This document shows positions 1 through 11,700 of a stretch of DNA of 64,000 nucleotides, one piece after another. Position 1 is the first letter of the stretch. Each line of letters opens with the position of its first letter. The notes beneath the pieces are model-generated. The model was not told the origin of the DNA. It was given only the letters and a program-made list of their open reading frames with translations, and did no database searches. A program made the translations under genes and the position numbers. Source of the DNA: Mycteria americana (lineage: Eukaryota; Chordata; Aves; Ciconiiformes; Ciconiidae); assembly GCF_035582795.1 (NCBI RefSeq), contig NC_134366.1:151885519-151949518 (forward strand), given 5' to 3'.

Positions 1-364
1 TACAGCAAAGCAGGAAAGGCTACTTAAGGCTCAAGCTTGGTTTTCCTGGTTATATTTTGTACCCCCTCATAGGTAATCTTAAATCTACATGTTCAATACC
101 TGAAATCTTAGATAAGAGAGACAGACAGACAGCAACTTCGGTTCAGTAACAATACTGAAAATAAAACAGGCAAATCTAAAGAAACTGTGCTCTAAAACCT
201 CATTTACACCAACAGCGTGGTTGTCATTTCTCAGGGAGGGAACCTCCCCTCTTCTGAAATGCTCATTATCAATGCACAACAAACAAATACACTCAGTAAA
301 ATGGGGTAGCATCACTACCGCTGCACTAATGTAATAATAAAACAAAACATATTTACTACATATA

Positions 365-370
365 TTTATT
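365..370 (-). terminator. ANKRD46: Poly(A) signal AATAAA, distal, ANKRD46
   Basis: TTTATT on the plus strand reads AATAAA on the minus strand, with T-rich minus-strand sequence about 20-30 bases downstream. It is the best candidate for the distal 3' end of ANKRD46. Use of the signal is inferred. Confidence 0.5.
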
Positions 371-1183
371 TGTGGCATTCACCAATACTGAGAATACAAT
401 TACAAATTATGCAGATAATACATACTGAAAGACAACATGATTATTCAAGATACAGAGGATTATTAACAGAAATGTACTTATTTAGAGACGTAAATGTAAT
501 TTAGGTATACTATGAGTTTATATTTCTCTGTTCATGAACAGATGTACAATAACTGAAACATTCAGAAGAGGAGTATGCTATGTTTTTTTGTTTTGGTTTG
601 GTTTTTTTAAGAGGCTTTCCCTCCTGCGGCATTGCAGCTGCTAGAAAATTATCATTTCATTAACCTCTAACTTAAGAAATGAGATCAAGAATTATTCAGA
701 CGCAATTTAGAATGGGGCCCAGCTCAGTAAAGCCCATGTCACACATCAAAACAAAGACAACAACCCTCCACTCAAACCATAAACAAGAAAGAAAAATATG
801 CATGGTAGCAGAACAGAGAGATGTAGGTTACTTCTATCAATCCTTACTGTAGTTTATAATTTTATAAATTTTTGATGTTATTTAGCAGCAATTTAGGAGT
901 GGCTAAGTAAAAAAAAATTGATTCATTAGGTTTGCAGAATTCATTTTGTCTGGGGTTTTCAAGGCCATGGCAACAAAGAGAGCTAGATGTCTAATCAGCA
1001 CAGGAGGAGAGAATCTGCTTTCTTTGAAAACCTCCAACTTACTACCTTGCCAGCCTTCATAAAAGAGTATCCAACTAATTCATATCCCTAGGTTTTTTGC
1101 AAACAAAGGATTTCACAACTAAGTACAGAATGGGTCAAGTTTCATTTCATACAATGTTCCTAAATATTAACATTTTAAATACT

Positions 1184-1189
1184 TTTATT
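1184..1189 (-). terminator. ANKRD46: Poly(A) signal AATAAA, proximal, ANKRD46
   Basis: TTTATT on the plus strand reads AATAAA on the minus strand. It lies about 1.0 kb past the stop codon and could give a shorter ANKRD46 mRNA. Confidence 0.4.
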
Positions 1190-2212
1190 CTGCATACTCA
1201 GAAAATAATGCATAAGCCTGTAAGTGCTGTCTGAAAACAAGTGAAATGGAAAACAAGTCTAGAAAGGAATTCTATTCAATCAAGTCCTCTCCACAAACAT
1301 GAAAACAATACAATTATATGGTTCAGTCTGGTCCTTGTGGGAGGAAGAAAAAGTTATCCTTCATGACATATTTCACAAAGACAATGACCTTACAGAATTA
1401 CTATATACAGAGCAGAACACCTAAATCACTTTTTAACCACCCGTAAAAGAAAGGTTTGCTTAGTAACATTTCAACAAAAAGGCAAAATTTTCAGCCTGAG
1501 GCTGAAACAACTTTACTTCCAAAGCACAACAAACAGCTTTGTTCTACAAAATTTACTTCAGGCAGGTATTAACAACATTAAATTCATCTGGGGAAGAAAC
1601 ACTACATTAACCTAATAAATAAATGTGTGATCTATACATTAAAGAAACAGTAAAACTTGAACTATTTCTCATTCTTTTTATAAACTAGCAGATATGAAAC
1701 TATGGGGAGACATTAAAAGAACTATGAAGTTGCAGCTTATTACTGTCTATATATCAGAATGTGTTATTATATTACTCAGATTTCTCGAGGAGGACTTTTA
1801 AAAGACTACTTTTCTTTCAACTGAAGCACACACAAAAAAATCCAACAATAGATTTACCTCTCTTCATAGGGAAAATAAATCAAATTGGGTTCTGTACTTG
1901 GATATATTTTTCATGCCCAGGAATTTAATATTCATTATGAAAGGCCTTTTCTAATCATAATATTTTATCAACAGAGAGGATTATCTTCACATCTTACTTG
2001 CAAGTCAAGGTAAGTCAGAGGTAGCTTAGGAATGCTTTAGAATTTAGTGTTTGACTTGAAATGAATTAATCCCTCTTTCAAAGGGGTTAATAATAAGTAC
2101 AAAAGGCAAACAGTATATACAGCTGCCACTGCCTGCACCAAGAGAATAATTCCAAGAAGCTCAAAATAAGATTAGAACAGGGAAAAGCGTGGTGCACGTC
2201 TTTGCATTTGCT

Positions 2213-2429
2213 TCAGTGCACCAGTTCAGGCTGGTTTTCTACAAAAGGAAGCACCCCACTAACATAGTATGCTATTCCAAGCGACAGAAGAGCAATGACA
2301 ATGATGAGGAGCAGCACCCTCCAGAAGCCCAGGTCTTCCACAAACTCTTGCCATGTCGTGCGGAAACTGGAAAGAACTCCTTCACCTTGCTGTAGGTTTG
2401 GATTAAGGAGGGAATGGCTTTCCATCGCA
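2213..2429 (-). CDS. ANKRD46: ANKRD46 coding exon 3 (last), membrane-anchor exon
   Basis: This exon encodes residues 157-228, from SAMESHSLLNPN to the C-terminus QPELVH and a TGA at 2213-2215. An acceptor (cttcatag) precedes position 2429, and the first base completes the Ser codon begun by AG at the end of the previous exon. Residues about 195-217 (VLLLIIVIALLSLGIAYYV and following) form one hydrophobic helix, so the protein is a tail-anchored or single-pass membrane protein with the ankyrin part in the cytosol. The three coding exons total 687 nt, or 228 residues plus stop, the same length as human ANKRD46. The sequence is nearly identical to the human protein as I remember it. The precise cellular role of ANKRD46 is poorly known. 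Confidence 0.97.
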
Positions 2430-5400
2430 CTATGAAGGATTAAAGTTAAAAATACATCAGAGCAAAAGAATGCACCTTTAAGTAATCCTACTAAGAGCAA
2501 CCGAAACATTCTAATTTAAAAAACTAAACCCACCTGCAGATTTATAGCATTGCCTCTGCTAAATCAAGACAAAACAGATCAGAAAAGACTCCTAACTCTA
2601 AACTTAATTTAGTTGAAATGATGCTTTATTAACCCATGTAAAGAGAATGGTATTTGTGTCTGTACAACTGCACTGAGTTTGCAGGCTTGCCACCGAGAAG
2701 CCTTCAAAAGTCAGTCCTCATAACTTCTACTAAATATGGCTTAGTAAAATCTAATGAAGCATATGCTAAAACCTCAAGGGGCACAGCTCTTGTTAATAAA
2801 ACAAATTATGATTTAAAAATAAACTGATAAATAAAATGGAAACTTTAACCAATATAATTTAGCTTCTGAACTCTGTAGTGATCTTTACTACCCTCCTGCA
2901 TGTCTTTGTTACAGAGGCCTCTTCTCTAGCATAAAAATATCACAGAAAACACTAAATTTGGGTAACAAGAAGTTCAGAAACTTTCTGATCTTCAAGACAA
3001 GTTGGCATTGCATGTTTTCTGCCATATGGCATTCAGCAACTGCTTTGATGTTTTAACATTCCACTACTAATCCATCAGGCCCCTTATTGTCAGACTAAAA
3101 ATCAGGGAATGGAACTCTCACTTTTAAATGAGAAACAAATATAAAATTAGAATGAGGCAGTCATCTTGACAATGATTCGCCTTTAGAAAAAATGTAAGTT
3201 GTTGCATGGCTTCTTGTATCATTCTCCCAATTTTGCTGGCTTCACAATTGGTTTACGACAGGAAACTTTCTCTGTTGCTGTATGAAAAACCTCACGAAGA
3301 ATAGGAAAACTTTCTCATCACTTGATTTCACTTATGTAAAATTTTAGCCATCTGCACAGTCCTACTACTTCTCACTTGAGTGAAATTACATAGACAGGTG
3401 TTTACAGGATCAGGCTCTGAAAAGCACGGCAAGGAAATGGTGAAACCAACTATGTACGCAGTGATGTCAATAGCAGAAGGTAAGCAGAGAAAAAACAATT
3501 TTTTTTCTCCCTTCTAATTGCTTTCAGTTACCATATTCCTAGATATCTCTTATAGCAATAATAAAAGAAAACATTTCAGGGAAAAGTAATTTCTGAGTCA
3601 AAACTAATTGTAGAAATGCCATTGTTCTTGGTGACAATAATAAATTGGCAAATGATTGTTACCAGAAAAAGAGATTCATTTATGAATCTCTCTCTAAGAT
3701 TACACCACGGAAAACCTTCACACTATTCATATGGTATTTTTTCTTAGGAAGTACAGCCACTGAAGAATAATTAGTCTGAACTCCCATAGCTTGCTGAAGT
3801 ATTGCAGCGTCACTTGCAGATTTCAGAAATTGCCTATTAAACAGCTTGTCTTTTTTGTTTTTTAAATATTTACCTTGCTGTACAGCTATTTTTGCTTGCC
3901 CAGAGCTGCAGGATTTAGTAATCTTCCTTACTTATTATGATTTCCCAAGCAAAACAAAAGGTTTAATAAAAGACAGCCATTGGCGTAGAACAGAACTACT
4001 CACTCATTAAGTACTAACTAGTTAATACATAACCACAGAGAGGTTAAATAAAGGTGCAAGCAATTTAAGTGAAAAGATCACATACTTGCTCATTAAATAG
4101 AAAAGGGTACAGAGAAAGCACTTTTGCTATTTCATATTACAACCCAATTAAAATCAATGATATACAAGATATTTTTTCTTATTACAAATTACAGCTGCTT
4201 AAGAAATGGTAATGCAGCAATGCACCCTACAGAAGAGTTTGTGCCGCATAGCCCAGACAGATGCCCTCTTCTGTTTCCAACACAACGTGGACGTTCCCAT
4301 TTGGATGCACTTGTGGGCACAGTCACAGGTCATGCCGGGCTGTGTAGATGGACAGATTGTCTGTGCTGAAAGACGGACAGAACGAGCTCTGCCTCCTGAC
4401 AGCACAGTGCCACTCCTCACTGGGAGGAATGCAAAGCAAGAGAAAATAAATTTGACTTGGGAACCTAGCTTTGGCCTCTGCTTCCAGAGTGGCAGCAACT
4501 GTATGCAATAAGGAGCAGAAAGCTTAAGTCAGAGACTGTTTTTTCTCCACAGGTTCATACACAATGTGAGAGAGTTGGGGGGGAGAGGACAGAAGACATT
4601 CATCTAAGTGTCTCTAAAATGCGAAAATAATACTAAGAGGGACGAGTGAAACTGTGGAGGTCTGAAAAGCCAAGTGTTATAAAGACATTATTTATTTACA
4701 AAGCAAACAGCACACAAGCTCACTTGCTTTTGCTACTGTAGGCATCTGTTATTTGTTATTTTAAAAATAATGTATTTCAGATATTTTAAACACGTTCACA
4801 AACAAGCTGGGTAGTGCACTGTTTATGTCTCTGTGCCTCTCCCCAAGGAGAGTTGCTGACTTCCTTGCCAAAGCAAACAATATAACATTTATGAAGGTCA
4901 AATAACAGAAAGGAAGCTATGGTCATTAAAGTGACACTATCAAATCAAAAATCAGAATTTAAATGGGGCTGAGCTGTTGGTCCATACGTTTAAACAAAAC
5001 TAGCATAAATGCATTTCTCTGTCACAAGCAACTTTCAATAAAATTTAGTTAAGTCACAAAGGTAATATGCACCAATTCTTATTATTTATACCCATGTAAT
5101 TTTGAGAATAGTATTAAATTTTCTATTTCAGGGCTTAAAACAGTTTCTCTGATGAGTGGGGTCACCTGATATGTAAGAAAACTTCCAGTCTGCTCACTGG
5201 GAGTATTTGGCATGATTTCTGTATTTTTGTTGGTTTCACCTTTTCTGTTTACTCAGCTTAGATAACAACTCCATCTACACAGTTTAATTTTCATTTACAG
5301 TACAGGCTGTGTACATTTTGACACAAACTGAACAACAATTATGTGACAAAACTCCCTGTCTTTTGTGATATAATGTTCCAGCAGTCACGGTTCATGATCA

Positions 5401-7015
5401 TTATTAGACAATATAAAAAACTACAAATCTGAATAAATTCAGTATAAGAGCAAGTATTCCAAACAACCTTGATATCCTGTTTCCAATATAAATTAAAAAA
5501 AAAAAAAACAAAACCCAAAAACCCAAAGCAAAACAGTACTGGAAAGATCTCTTGCATTATTAATCTCAGTCCCATGTTCTGTCATGTTTACTGGCAATTC
5601 AATGATTTCTGCAAGAGAATGAGCCTCCTTTGAAACTTGCAAGGCTTCTTGCCTCATCTAAATCCTACAAGAAGGCTGTCTTGGAAGCTCATTGTAAAAA
5701 ACCGCTCCCAATTTTCAATCAAAAAAGTATTTGTTGTTTATCTGTATCCTTTGGCTCTTGCGCTATCATAATCTTTAGTCTTAAACAGTTATTTTATGTT
5801 GTTCAAAACCAGTATTTCTTGTCAGCAATCACCCATCTCTCAGCCTTCATTCTGCCAGGCTAAACCAAGCTCTAGTTGCCTCCTTTTGCAAAGAGACGCT
5901 CTGTTCCCTTGAGCGCTGGACTAATGCTTCTCCACACTTCTTAAAGGATAAATTAAACTTTTTTGAATGGGGTTAAATAGCATTATAAAATGTACTACAC
6001 AGCAGAAGTTACCGTTGCTTTTTACAATAGCACTGACAGTTTTCTTTATGTAGTGGAAATATCTCGCTTTGCGCATTGTAGGACTTCATGGCCTTTTTCA
6101 GGGTAGCATCAACTTCTGGAACCGACTAATACATCAAGCCTTTTCTCCTATACCCTCGTTCTCCACTGAGGAACTTCCATTTTACGGCATACAGCTTCAG
6201 GTAAATGAAGGTGCATTTTGTGCTACTGAATCACAATTTATTCCTACTAATTTCCTCTCCCTTGTCATCCCAGGTTTTTGTCTATGCCATCCCAATTTTC
6301 CTCTGGGTTGCCTATATCTCACTTCTTAGTATCACTAACATGCTACTACTTTCTATGCCAGTATCATTTATGAAAATTGTAAGTAAGCACAGTCCTAGAA
6401 CCAGACCTTTAGGAATCCATTAGTAACTTCCCTCTAACCCAATACTTTCCCTGAAATTATCAGCAATTTTCCTGAAATCTTCAGTTCTCCTTTAACTATC
6501 TCTTTAGCCACCATGAAGTTCTTATTCTATTCTCCAACTTTTCCAGGACTACTACCGATAGAAACTTCATATATGGCACCATATAAAATCCTTTATTCAG
6601 GTTCAGATAGATGAAAAGTCTGCCATCCCTTCTTTGCATAGACAATCCATCTTATCGAAAGGATGTTAGGTTAGCCTGTGATACTGGCATTCTGCATTTC
6701 ACCCCATTTCCCCTTGGGCTTTGTGATAAGTGGTAGAATATTTATTTTGGGGAGTCTGTAATGGAAAATGAGTAAGTATTTTTTAGAATTTTCATCATAA
6801 AATGAAAATCTCAATAGAAAAAGTTCTTTTTTTCTTACATTTGATCTGTTTAAAGAGACTTTTCCAAAATTTAAAATTTTATTTTCATTTGGTCTGATAA
6901 TCCCAGGCCAAACATGATAGTATCTGTTTTGAGGAATAAACAATCAAGTCAATCACAAAAATCTAAAAGCCATAAACATTATTTCTCCTCGTAATTATTT
7001 TTGTTTTGTAAATAC
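2430..7015 (-). other. ANKRD46: ANKRD46 intron between coding exons 2 and 3
   Basis: This is an AT-rich intron of about 4.6 kb with a clean donor (gtattt) at 7015 and an acceptor ending at 2430. It holds a slightly GC-richer patch at about 4200-4500 with overlapping short frames on both strands but no recognisable product, an A-rich tract at about 5490-5530, and an old CR1 fragment at about 6200-6690 listed separately. I see no other gene. Confidence 0.9.
6200..6690 (-). repeat. Old CR1-type LINE fragment, minus orientation
   Basis: The plus strand shows the antisense wording of ancient amniote CR1/L3-like LINEs: a 'tttatgaaaattgtaagta' segment, then 'ggaatccattagtaacttcc', then 'ttcaggttcagatagatgaa' and 'ggatgttaggttagcctg', in the order expected for reverse transcriptase coding sequence read backwards. 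It is heavily diverged and has no open frame. The match is to remembered consensus phrasing; boundaries are approximate. Confidence 0.65.
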
Positions 7016-7174
7016 CTTTCACTTTCAGCAGTTTGCATTGTTTCCAGCTTTGAGTGAGCTCCTCTGTTAAATCCTTTCACCTCTTGCTCCTCTAAAGATT
7101 CCAGCAGTCTAATCACATCTTTATTCACACCCCTTCGTTTTGCAAGAACAAGTGGTGTTGCACCTTGGTGATTG
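7016..7174 (-). CDS. ANKRD46: ANKRD46 coding exon 2
   Basis: This 159-nt exon encodes residues 104-156, beginning inside the Cys codon (TG|C) that precedes NHQGATPLVLAKRRG. It contains the last ankyrin-type unit and a linker (LESLEEQEVKGF...SKLETMQTAE). The acceptor is ggtattttag before 7174 and the donor is gtattt after 7016. Both junctions are in phase 2, so skipping this exon alone would keep the frame (159 = 53 codons) while removing the last repeat. Confidence 0.97.
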
Positions 7175-8455
7175 CTAAAATACCCCACAAAAGGACATGA
7201 CAAGAAAAGAAACTTTTAATATAGAAGTTTTGTAACAAGACAAGTCAGCGTAACACATTACAATTTAGTAAGTCCTCAGAACTATCTGCTGTCATATCAG
7301 ACAGGAAGAAATTCCTATCTATACAAGTTATAGCACAATTGGCTATAGAAGAAAATCAGTATATTTAGGTTTGAAATTGCACAACTCTTTTTCGTCTAAA
7401 TAAAATCAGAATTCCTAGTACTCTAATTGGAATCTCTGGGTGTTATAACAAAAAATAAACAGTAGATTTATGGCAATGTTCAAGATTAAGCTTAATTTCA
7501 AGAAAGAATTGTGCAATCTGGTTCCTCATAGTTCCTTTTCCATGTAGGTATTAGAACATCAGGCAAAAACTAAATAAAATACAGATGGTCCCTCTGCTAC
7601 TATTAAAATAATACTGAATAGGACCAGAGCTGCCTTCAGACTAGGGATTTTCACCAGAGTTGTTTAAAATGAGGAAAAAAACCCCAACCCACAACCCATA
7701 AAGAATCTGGTCTGCCAATAACCAGTTTTGCTGAGTTGAAAACATTCATGAGGGACAGGTGAAAAAGGGACAGATTAAAAAACTCAAAGGTTTTGAAGTT
7801 ACTAGTGGTTTTTGCATGCGTTGTGAATATGCAGAAAGTTCCACAAACAAAATAATTCAGTTACTGCAATGAAACAGCTAGTTATTTTGCAGCTTGAGAG
7901 CTTACATCTGAGCACTGGCATCTGACAGCTGCTGGAAGCCAGAAGGAAAGAATATACAATATTTAAAAGAAGGACTGAGTCACAGACTTTGAGGGAGGGG
8001 GAAAACACTGAAAGGAAGCATTGTTACCAAAGGAGTATGGGAATGAACCGACACACACGTATACTGTATTTTCTTTGTCTTATACAGTACAACAATTAAA
8101 ACAATAGAACTGTGGTGGAGAAAATTCTTTGGTGCCAACCACCCACACCTGGCTGTCTGGCCAAACCAGGATAGCAATGTCATCACTGAGGCAGAATTAG
8201 ATACAGCAGCCCACACCAGCGGCTGCTATTTTTATTTGCTGTGCTTGTTGCACAGACTAGCAGAAGTAGCCTCTTATTGTTTTCCTGCCTTCTTATTTTG
8301 TGTTTTTATGAAGTGATATCTTTAAAAAGTTGAATTGCACCAAACATAGCATTCAGCAGATTCATATGCAACAGCAGATTCATATGCAAGGCTCTGGTGA
8401 TAGAAGACTAATATATTATAAAATATGTGCTGTAAAAAAAGAAAAAGTTACTTAC
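7175..8455 (-). other. ANKRD46: ANKRD46 intron between coding exons 1 and 2
   Basis: This 1.3-kb AT-rich intron starts with a strong donor (gtaagt). Retaining it would add one Trp and an immediate stop after the first coding exon. It contains an exact 18-bp tandem duplication at 8354-8389, listed separately. I see no gene. Confidence 0.9.
8354..8389. repeat. Exact 18-bp tandem duplication
   Basis: Two perfect copies of CAGCAGATTCATATGCAA lie head to tail inside the ANKRD46 intron, about 65 bases from the donor of the first coding exon. Both copies contain the octamer-like ATTCATATGCAA. They look like a recent slippage duplication. Confidence 0.9.
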
Positions 8456-8766
8456 CAAATATCAATTTTAAGTCCATTAGAAACTAGGAACTGGATGGTA
8501 TCCACATGCCCACACAGGTGAAGGGCTGTGTTACCCTGGTAATCAGTAGCTAGCAGGTCAGCACCAAATTTATGCAGGAGTTGACAGATGTCTACATTTC
8601 CTCTGGCTGCAGCAAGGTGAAGGCCAGTTCGGCCTCGGCTGTCACGAATATTTGGGTCGAAACCACTCTCTAACAGTCTTTTGGAATAGTTAAAATCTCC
8701 ATCAATGCAAGCCTGCAGCAGCGGCACATTTGTCTGGGAAGAGTCGTTTACAAAAACATAGGACAT
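8456..8766 (-). CDS. ANKRD46: ANKRD46 coding exon 1 (start codon and ankyrin repeats)
   Basis: This exon encodes residues 1-103 and the first two bases of codon 104. The ATG is at 8764-8766 and the product begins MSYVFVNDSSQTNVPLLQAC. Ankyrin repeat consensus is clear: residues about 11-42 (ACIDGDFNYSKRLLESGFDP), about 46-75 (GRTGLHLAAARGNVDICQLL) and about 79-103 (YQGNTALHLCGHVDTIQFLV). ANKRD46 is a small ankyrin-repeat membrane protein, so this part is the likely protein-binding surface. The exon continues 5' as 32 nt of UTR to an acceptor (cttgcag) at 8799, so at least one further upstream non-coding exon must exist. The donor is TTTG|gtaagt. Confidence 0.98.
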
Positions 8767-8798
8767 CGTTCTGATTCTCTCTGCAGTAGGTGACTAAC
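8767..8798 (-). other. ANKRD46: ANKRD46 5' UTR part of first coding exon
   Basis: These 32 bases lie between the splice acceptor (cttttacttgcag) and the start codon. They show that the mRNA leader begins in a separate upstream exon. Confidence 0.85.
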
Positions 8799-11700
8799 CT
8801 GCAAGTAAAAGTGGGAAGAAATGATGGTGAAACCAGGCAATTAACACAATGCAAATATTCAGTAGACTGCTCAGGTTCCCAAACAAGAATGCAAACTAGC
8901 TTATAAACCAACTCTGAAATCCTTCTGTCCTACCTATTAACTTCGTGCACTGCATTCCCTTCTGGTAGTATAGAAAGAGCTCCTTTTAGTCTTACTTACA
9001 CCTCTGGAAACAGCAGCAAAGCTTTGTTATTACAGAAAACTGGTAAGATCAACGCCACAAATGCAAGAGAGATTAGCTTTCACCTAGTAAGAGATCGCAT
9101 GTAGTAGTACTGATATTAAAGGGCAAAATACTGTAGATCAGAACTGAAAGGGAGAAGAACCACCTTTCATCAATCGGGAAACTATAAACAATTCAGTTAA
9201 CAGATAAGTGATGTTAACTGCAATTCTTACTAGCTATAAGCAGAGCTACTCCAGCGGGATTTCCACCACCTGAATTTGAACTTTGACGCACAAAGTACAG
9301 TCAGTTGCTGAAAATGCTTGATTACTATAAATACTAATTCCTTCATTCTACAAGAAATATATTTTTCAATACTCTTTGCAGAACATTATTTTTGTAGTGC
9401 CACAGATATACAAACTACTGAACAAACAAGAATAGCAATAGGAACCATGGAAAACTGAGTGTATTATGTGAAATTACCCACCTAAAAGTGAAAACTGGAA
9501 GTGGGTACAAGGAGGATGCTGGTAAAATCAAGTACGGAGCTACTGTGGGCTCAACTAGAACCCCAATATGCAGAAGCACAAATATAGTTTCTCTGGCTTA
9601 ATATTAAATAAAAAGATTAAGTCCTTTTCTGTATCAGGACCTAAAAGAGGAAGATAAATGTTGTTTCACCATGTATTTCTTGATACAGAATATTTCATGA
9701 ACTATGATTGAAGTTTTGCAGAAGAATATTTTAAGGATGAGTCAAATAATGAAGGTATGATGGCACTGTGTGCTTACAGGACACAGAAAAGATGACTTGA
9801 AAACAATAAGGTAAAAAAGAGGATGACTGCAAGAGGATGGTAAAATGTGCATGAGGCAATGGTAAGAAGAAATGAAACATCTAGCAGACTGGACAGCAAA
9901 GCTTTGCACTGCCCCAGAGGGGAGGCAAAAAGGAAAAAAACCCGTCATACAAACCAGTAAAAATCCTTAGAAGAAATCTCAATACAGACATGACACAGTT
10001 CAAGTGACAGGAAGGAAAAGAGATTTTACTAGATAAGCTTTGAATAGAAACTGAACTGAAACTTCCCTTGAAACAGTATCTTTCACTTGCCCAGGGTTTG
10101 TATTTTGGGCTCATGATGTAGCAGTGTTCTGATTAACTATCTGAACCTCTTATTAAGACTGCTATATGCAGATTTCAATTTTCTCATCTATATAAGGTAT
10201 CCTTCCACACTAGTGCACTCATTCAGCTGGGAGAATGGAAACATGGCCAGTAGCCAAAGAATTCAATTTAAAACCTCTCCTTTTTTTGAGAGTTTCTAAT
10301 GTCTGTATTTTATAGCTCTTCCCCCATGTTTTAGATCAAATTCAAGACCAAAGGACCTACAGAAGTAATTTCAAAATGTTTACACACTGGTCTGATTAAC
10401 AGGTGTAGCATTTGGGGCTGTTAAGATTAATAAATCATATTTAAACTTCACTAGCTTGTATTTCCTATCTGGACAAATTCTGCTACATGGATCAACACTG
10501 TCTAGTTTCCCAGCGCAGGAATGCACAACTTTTTTTTCTTTCTTGGACACAGAAAAGAAAGAGATAGGAATAACTTCTACATCCTGGTATCTGTATAAGG
10601 AATGATTTTAAGCAGAGTACGTTCCCCTAGGCTGTAAGTATGTTTTTAAGCACGTGATGGTATATCACTGGCTCAAGCAGCCTTTTCCACAATCATCTCC
10701 AATAGCAAAAGGGCAGTTCACTGATGTACAGTAAAACACTTCATGCAAGACTGGTGTCATTTAGGGCACTAACAGCTTTCTTATAACCCTACACAAAAAG
10801 AAATGACAATGTACTTACTCGTATTTCCAATAAATATGTTACAAAACCCCTGGATGTTGCAAAGCTAGGATTCCCAGCTGACAGCAATTTCAATTTTCTT
10901 CCCCATTTCCCACCCAAATCATAAAAGATACGAGAATTCTTCTTCAACTCTGCTAGTCCAGTCTTTGCTGAGAAAAATATTGGGCCCAGTTTCTGTACGA
11001 TGTGATTGTGACCTTTACATTCTGCACTAAATCTGCCCTAACGCAAGATCATAAATCATTTAAAAACCTCCAGTTATCAGCCATAGTAACAGCATATCAA
11101 CAGCACAAAATCCTACTTGTACTTGATAAAAAGATCGTGGTTTGCTTGTAAAATAATATCTGAATGTTTAAACCTGTTTAATAAAACAAGGCCTAACATA
11201 AATCAACAACAGAATATTATACTGGAAGAGACCCATGCTATTTGAGAAACAGTATGGCATGCTCTGTTAAATGTAAGCTAATGTTTATATTTGCATACCA
11301 GACGTGTATGTCTGGCAAAGCCTTACAGAATTCCCCGTCACTTCACGCAGAACTCTGATGAAACATTAGCTAATAACACCAGAAAAAAACCCCGTCACCG
11401 CCTTATCTTCTCAGGAAAGGAAGCACAAAGATTAGCAGTTATCAGAAAGTGTAACTGGAAGTAATTCTGATTCAGAATTTATTATCACTAGAATCTTTTA
11501 GAATTGATTGCTGAAGTGTAGAAGTCTAAAGTGAAACCTTGGTATTGCACAGTAAGAAAGAAAAAAACCCCAACAAATCCTTCTTCCCAACGCTTGAAGA
11601 CTGTGGACTAAGCAAATGCATTAACAAAAAAAATCTGGACCATCTGGTTTGATTTATCTTTGTGATTAAAAAGATTTTTTTCTACAAACACAGTTCCATT

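Larger units (their letters stand above)
350..2212 (-). other. ANKRD46: ANKRD46 3' untranslated region (probable extent)
   Basis: This AT-rich stretch follows the ANKRD46 stop codon on the minus strand and has no coding potential. Two AATAAA signals are visible on the minus strand, as TTTATT at 1184-1189 and at 365-370. The more distal one is followed by a U-rich stretch typical of a downstream cleavage element, so the longest UTR would end near position 340-350 (about 1.9 kb), with a shorter form ending near 1165. The exact end is inferred; longer forms running off the window are possible. Confidence 0.6.
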
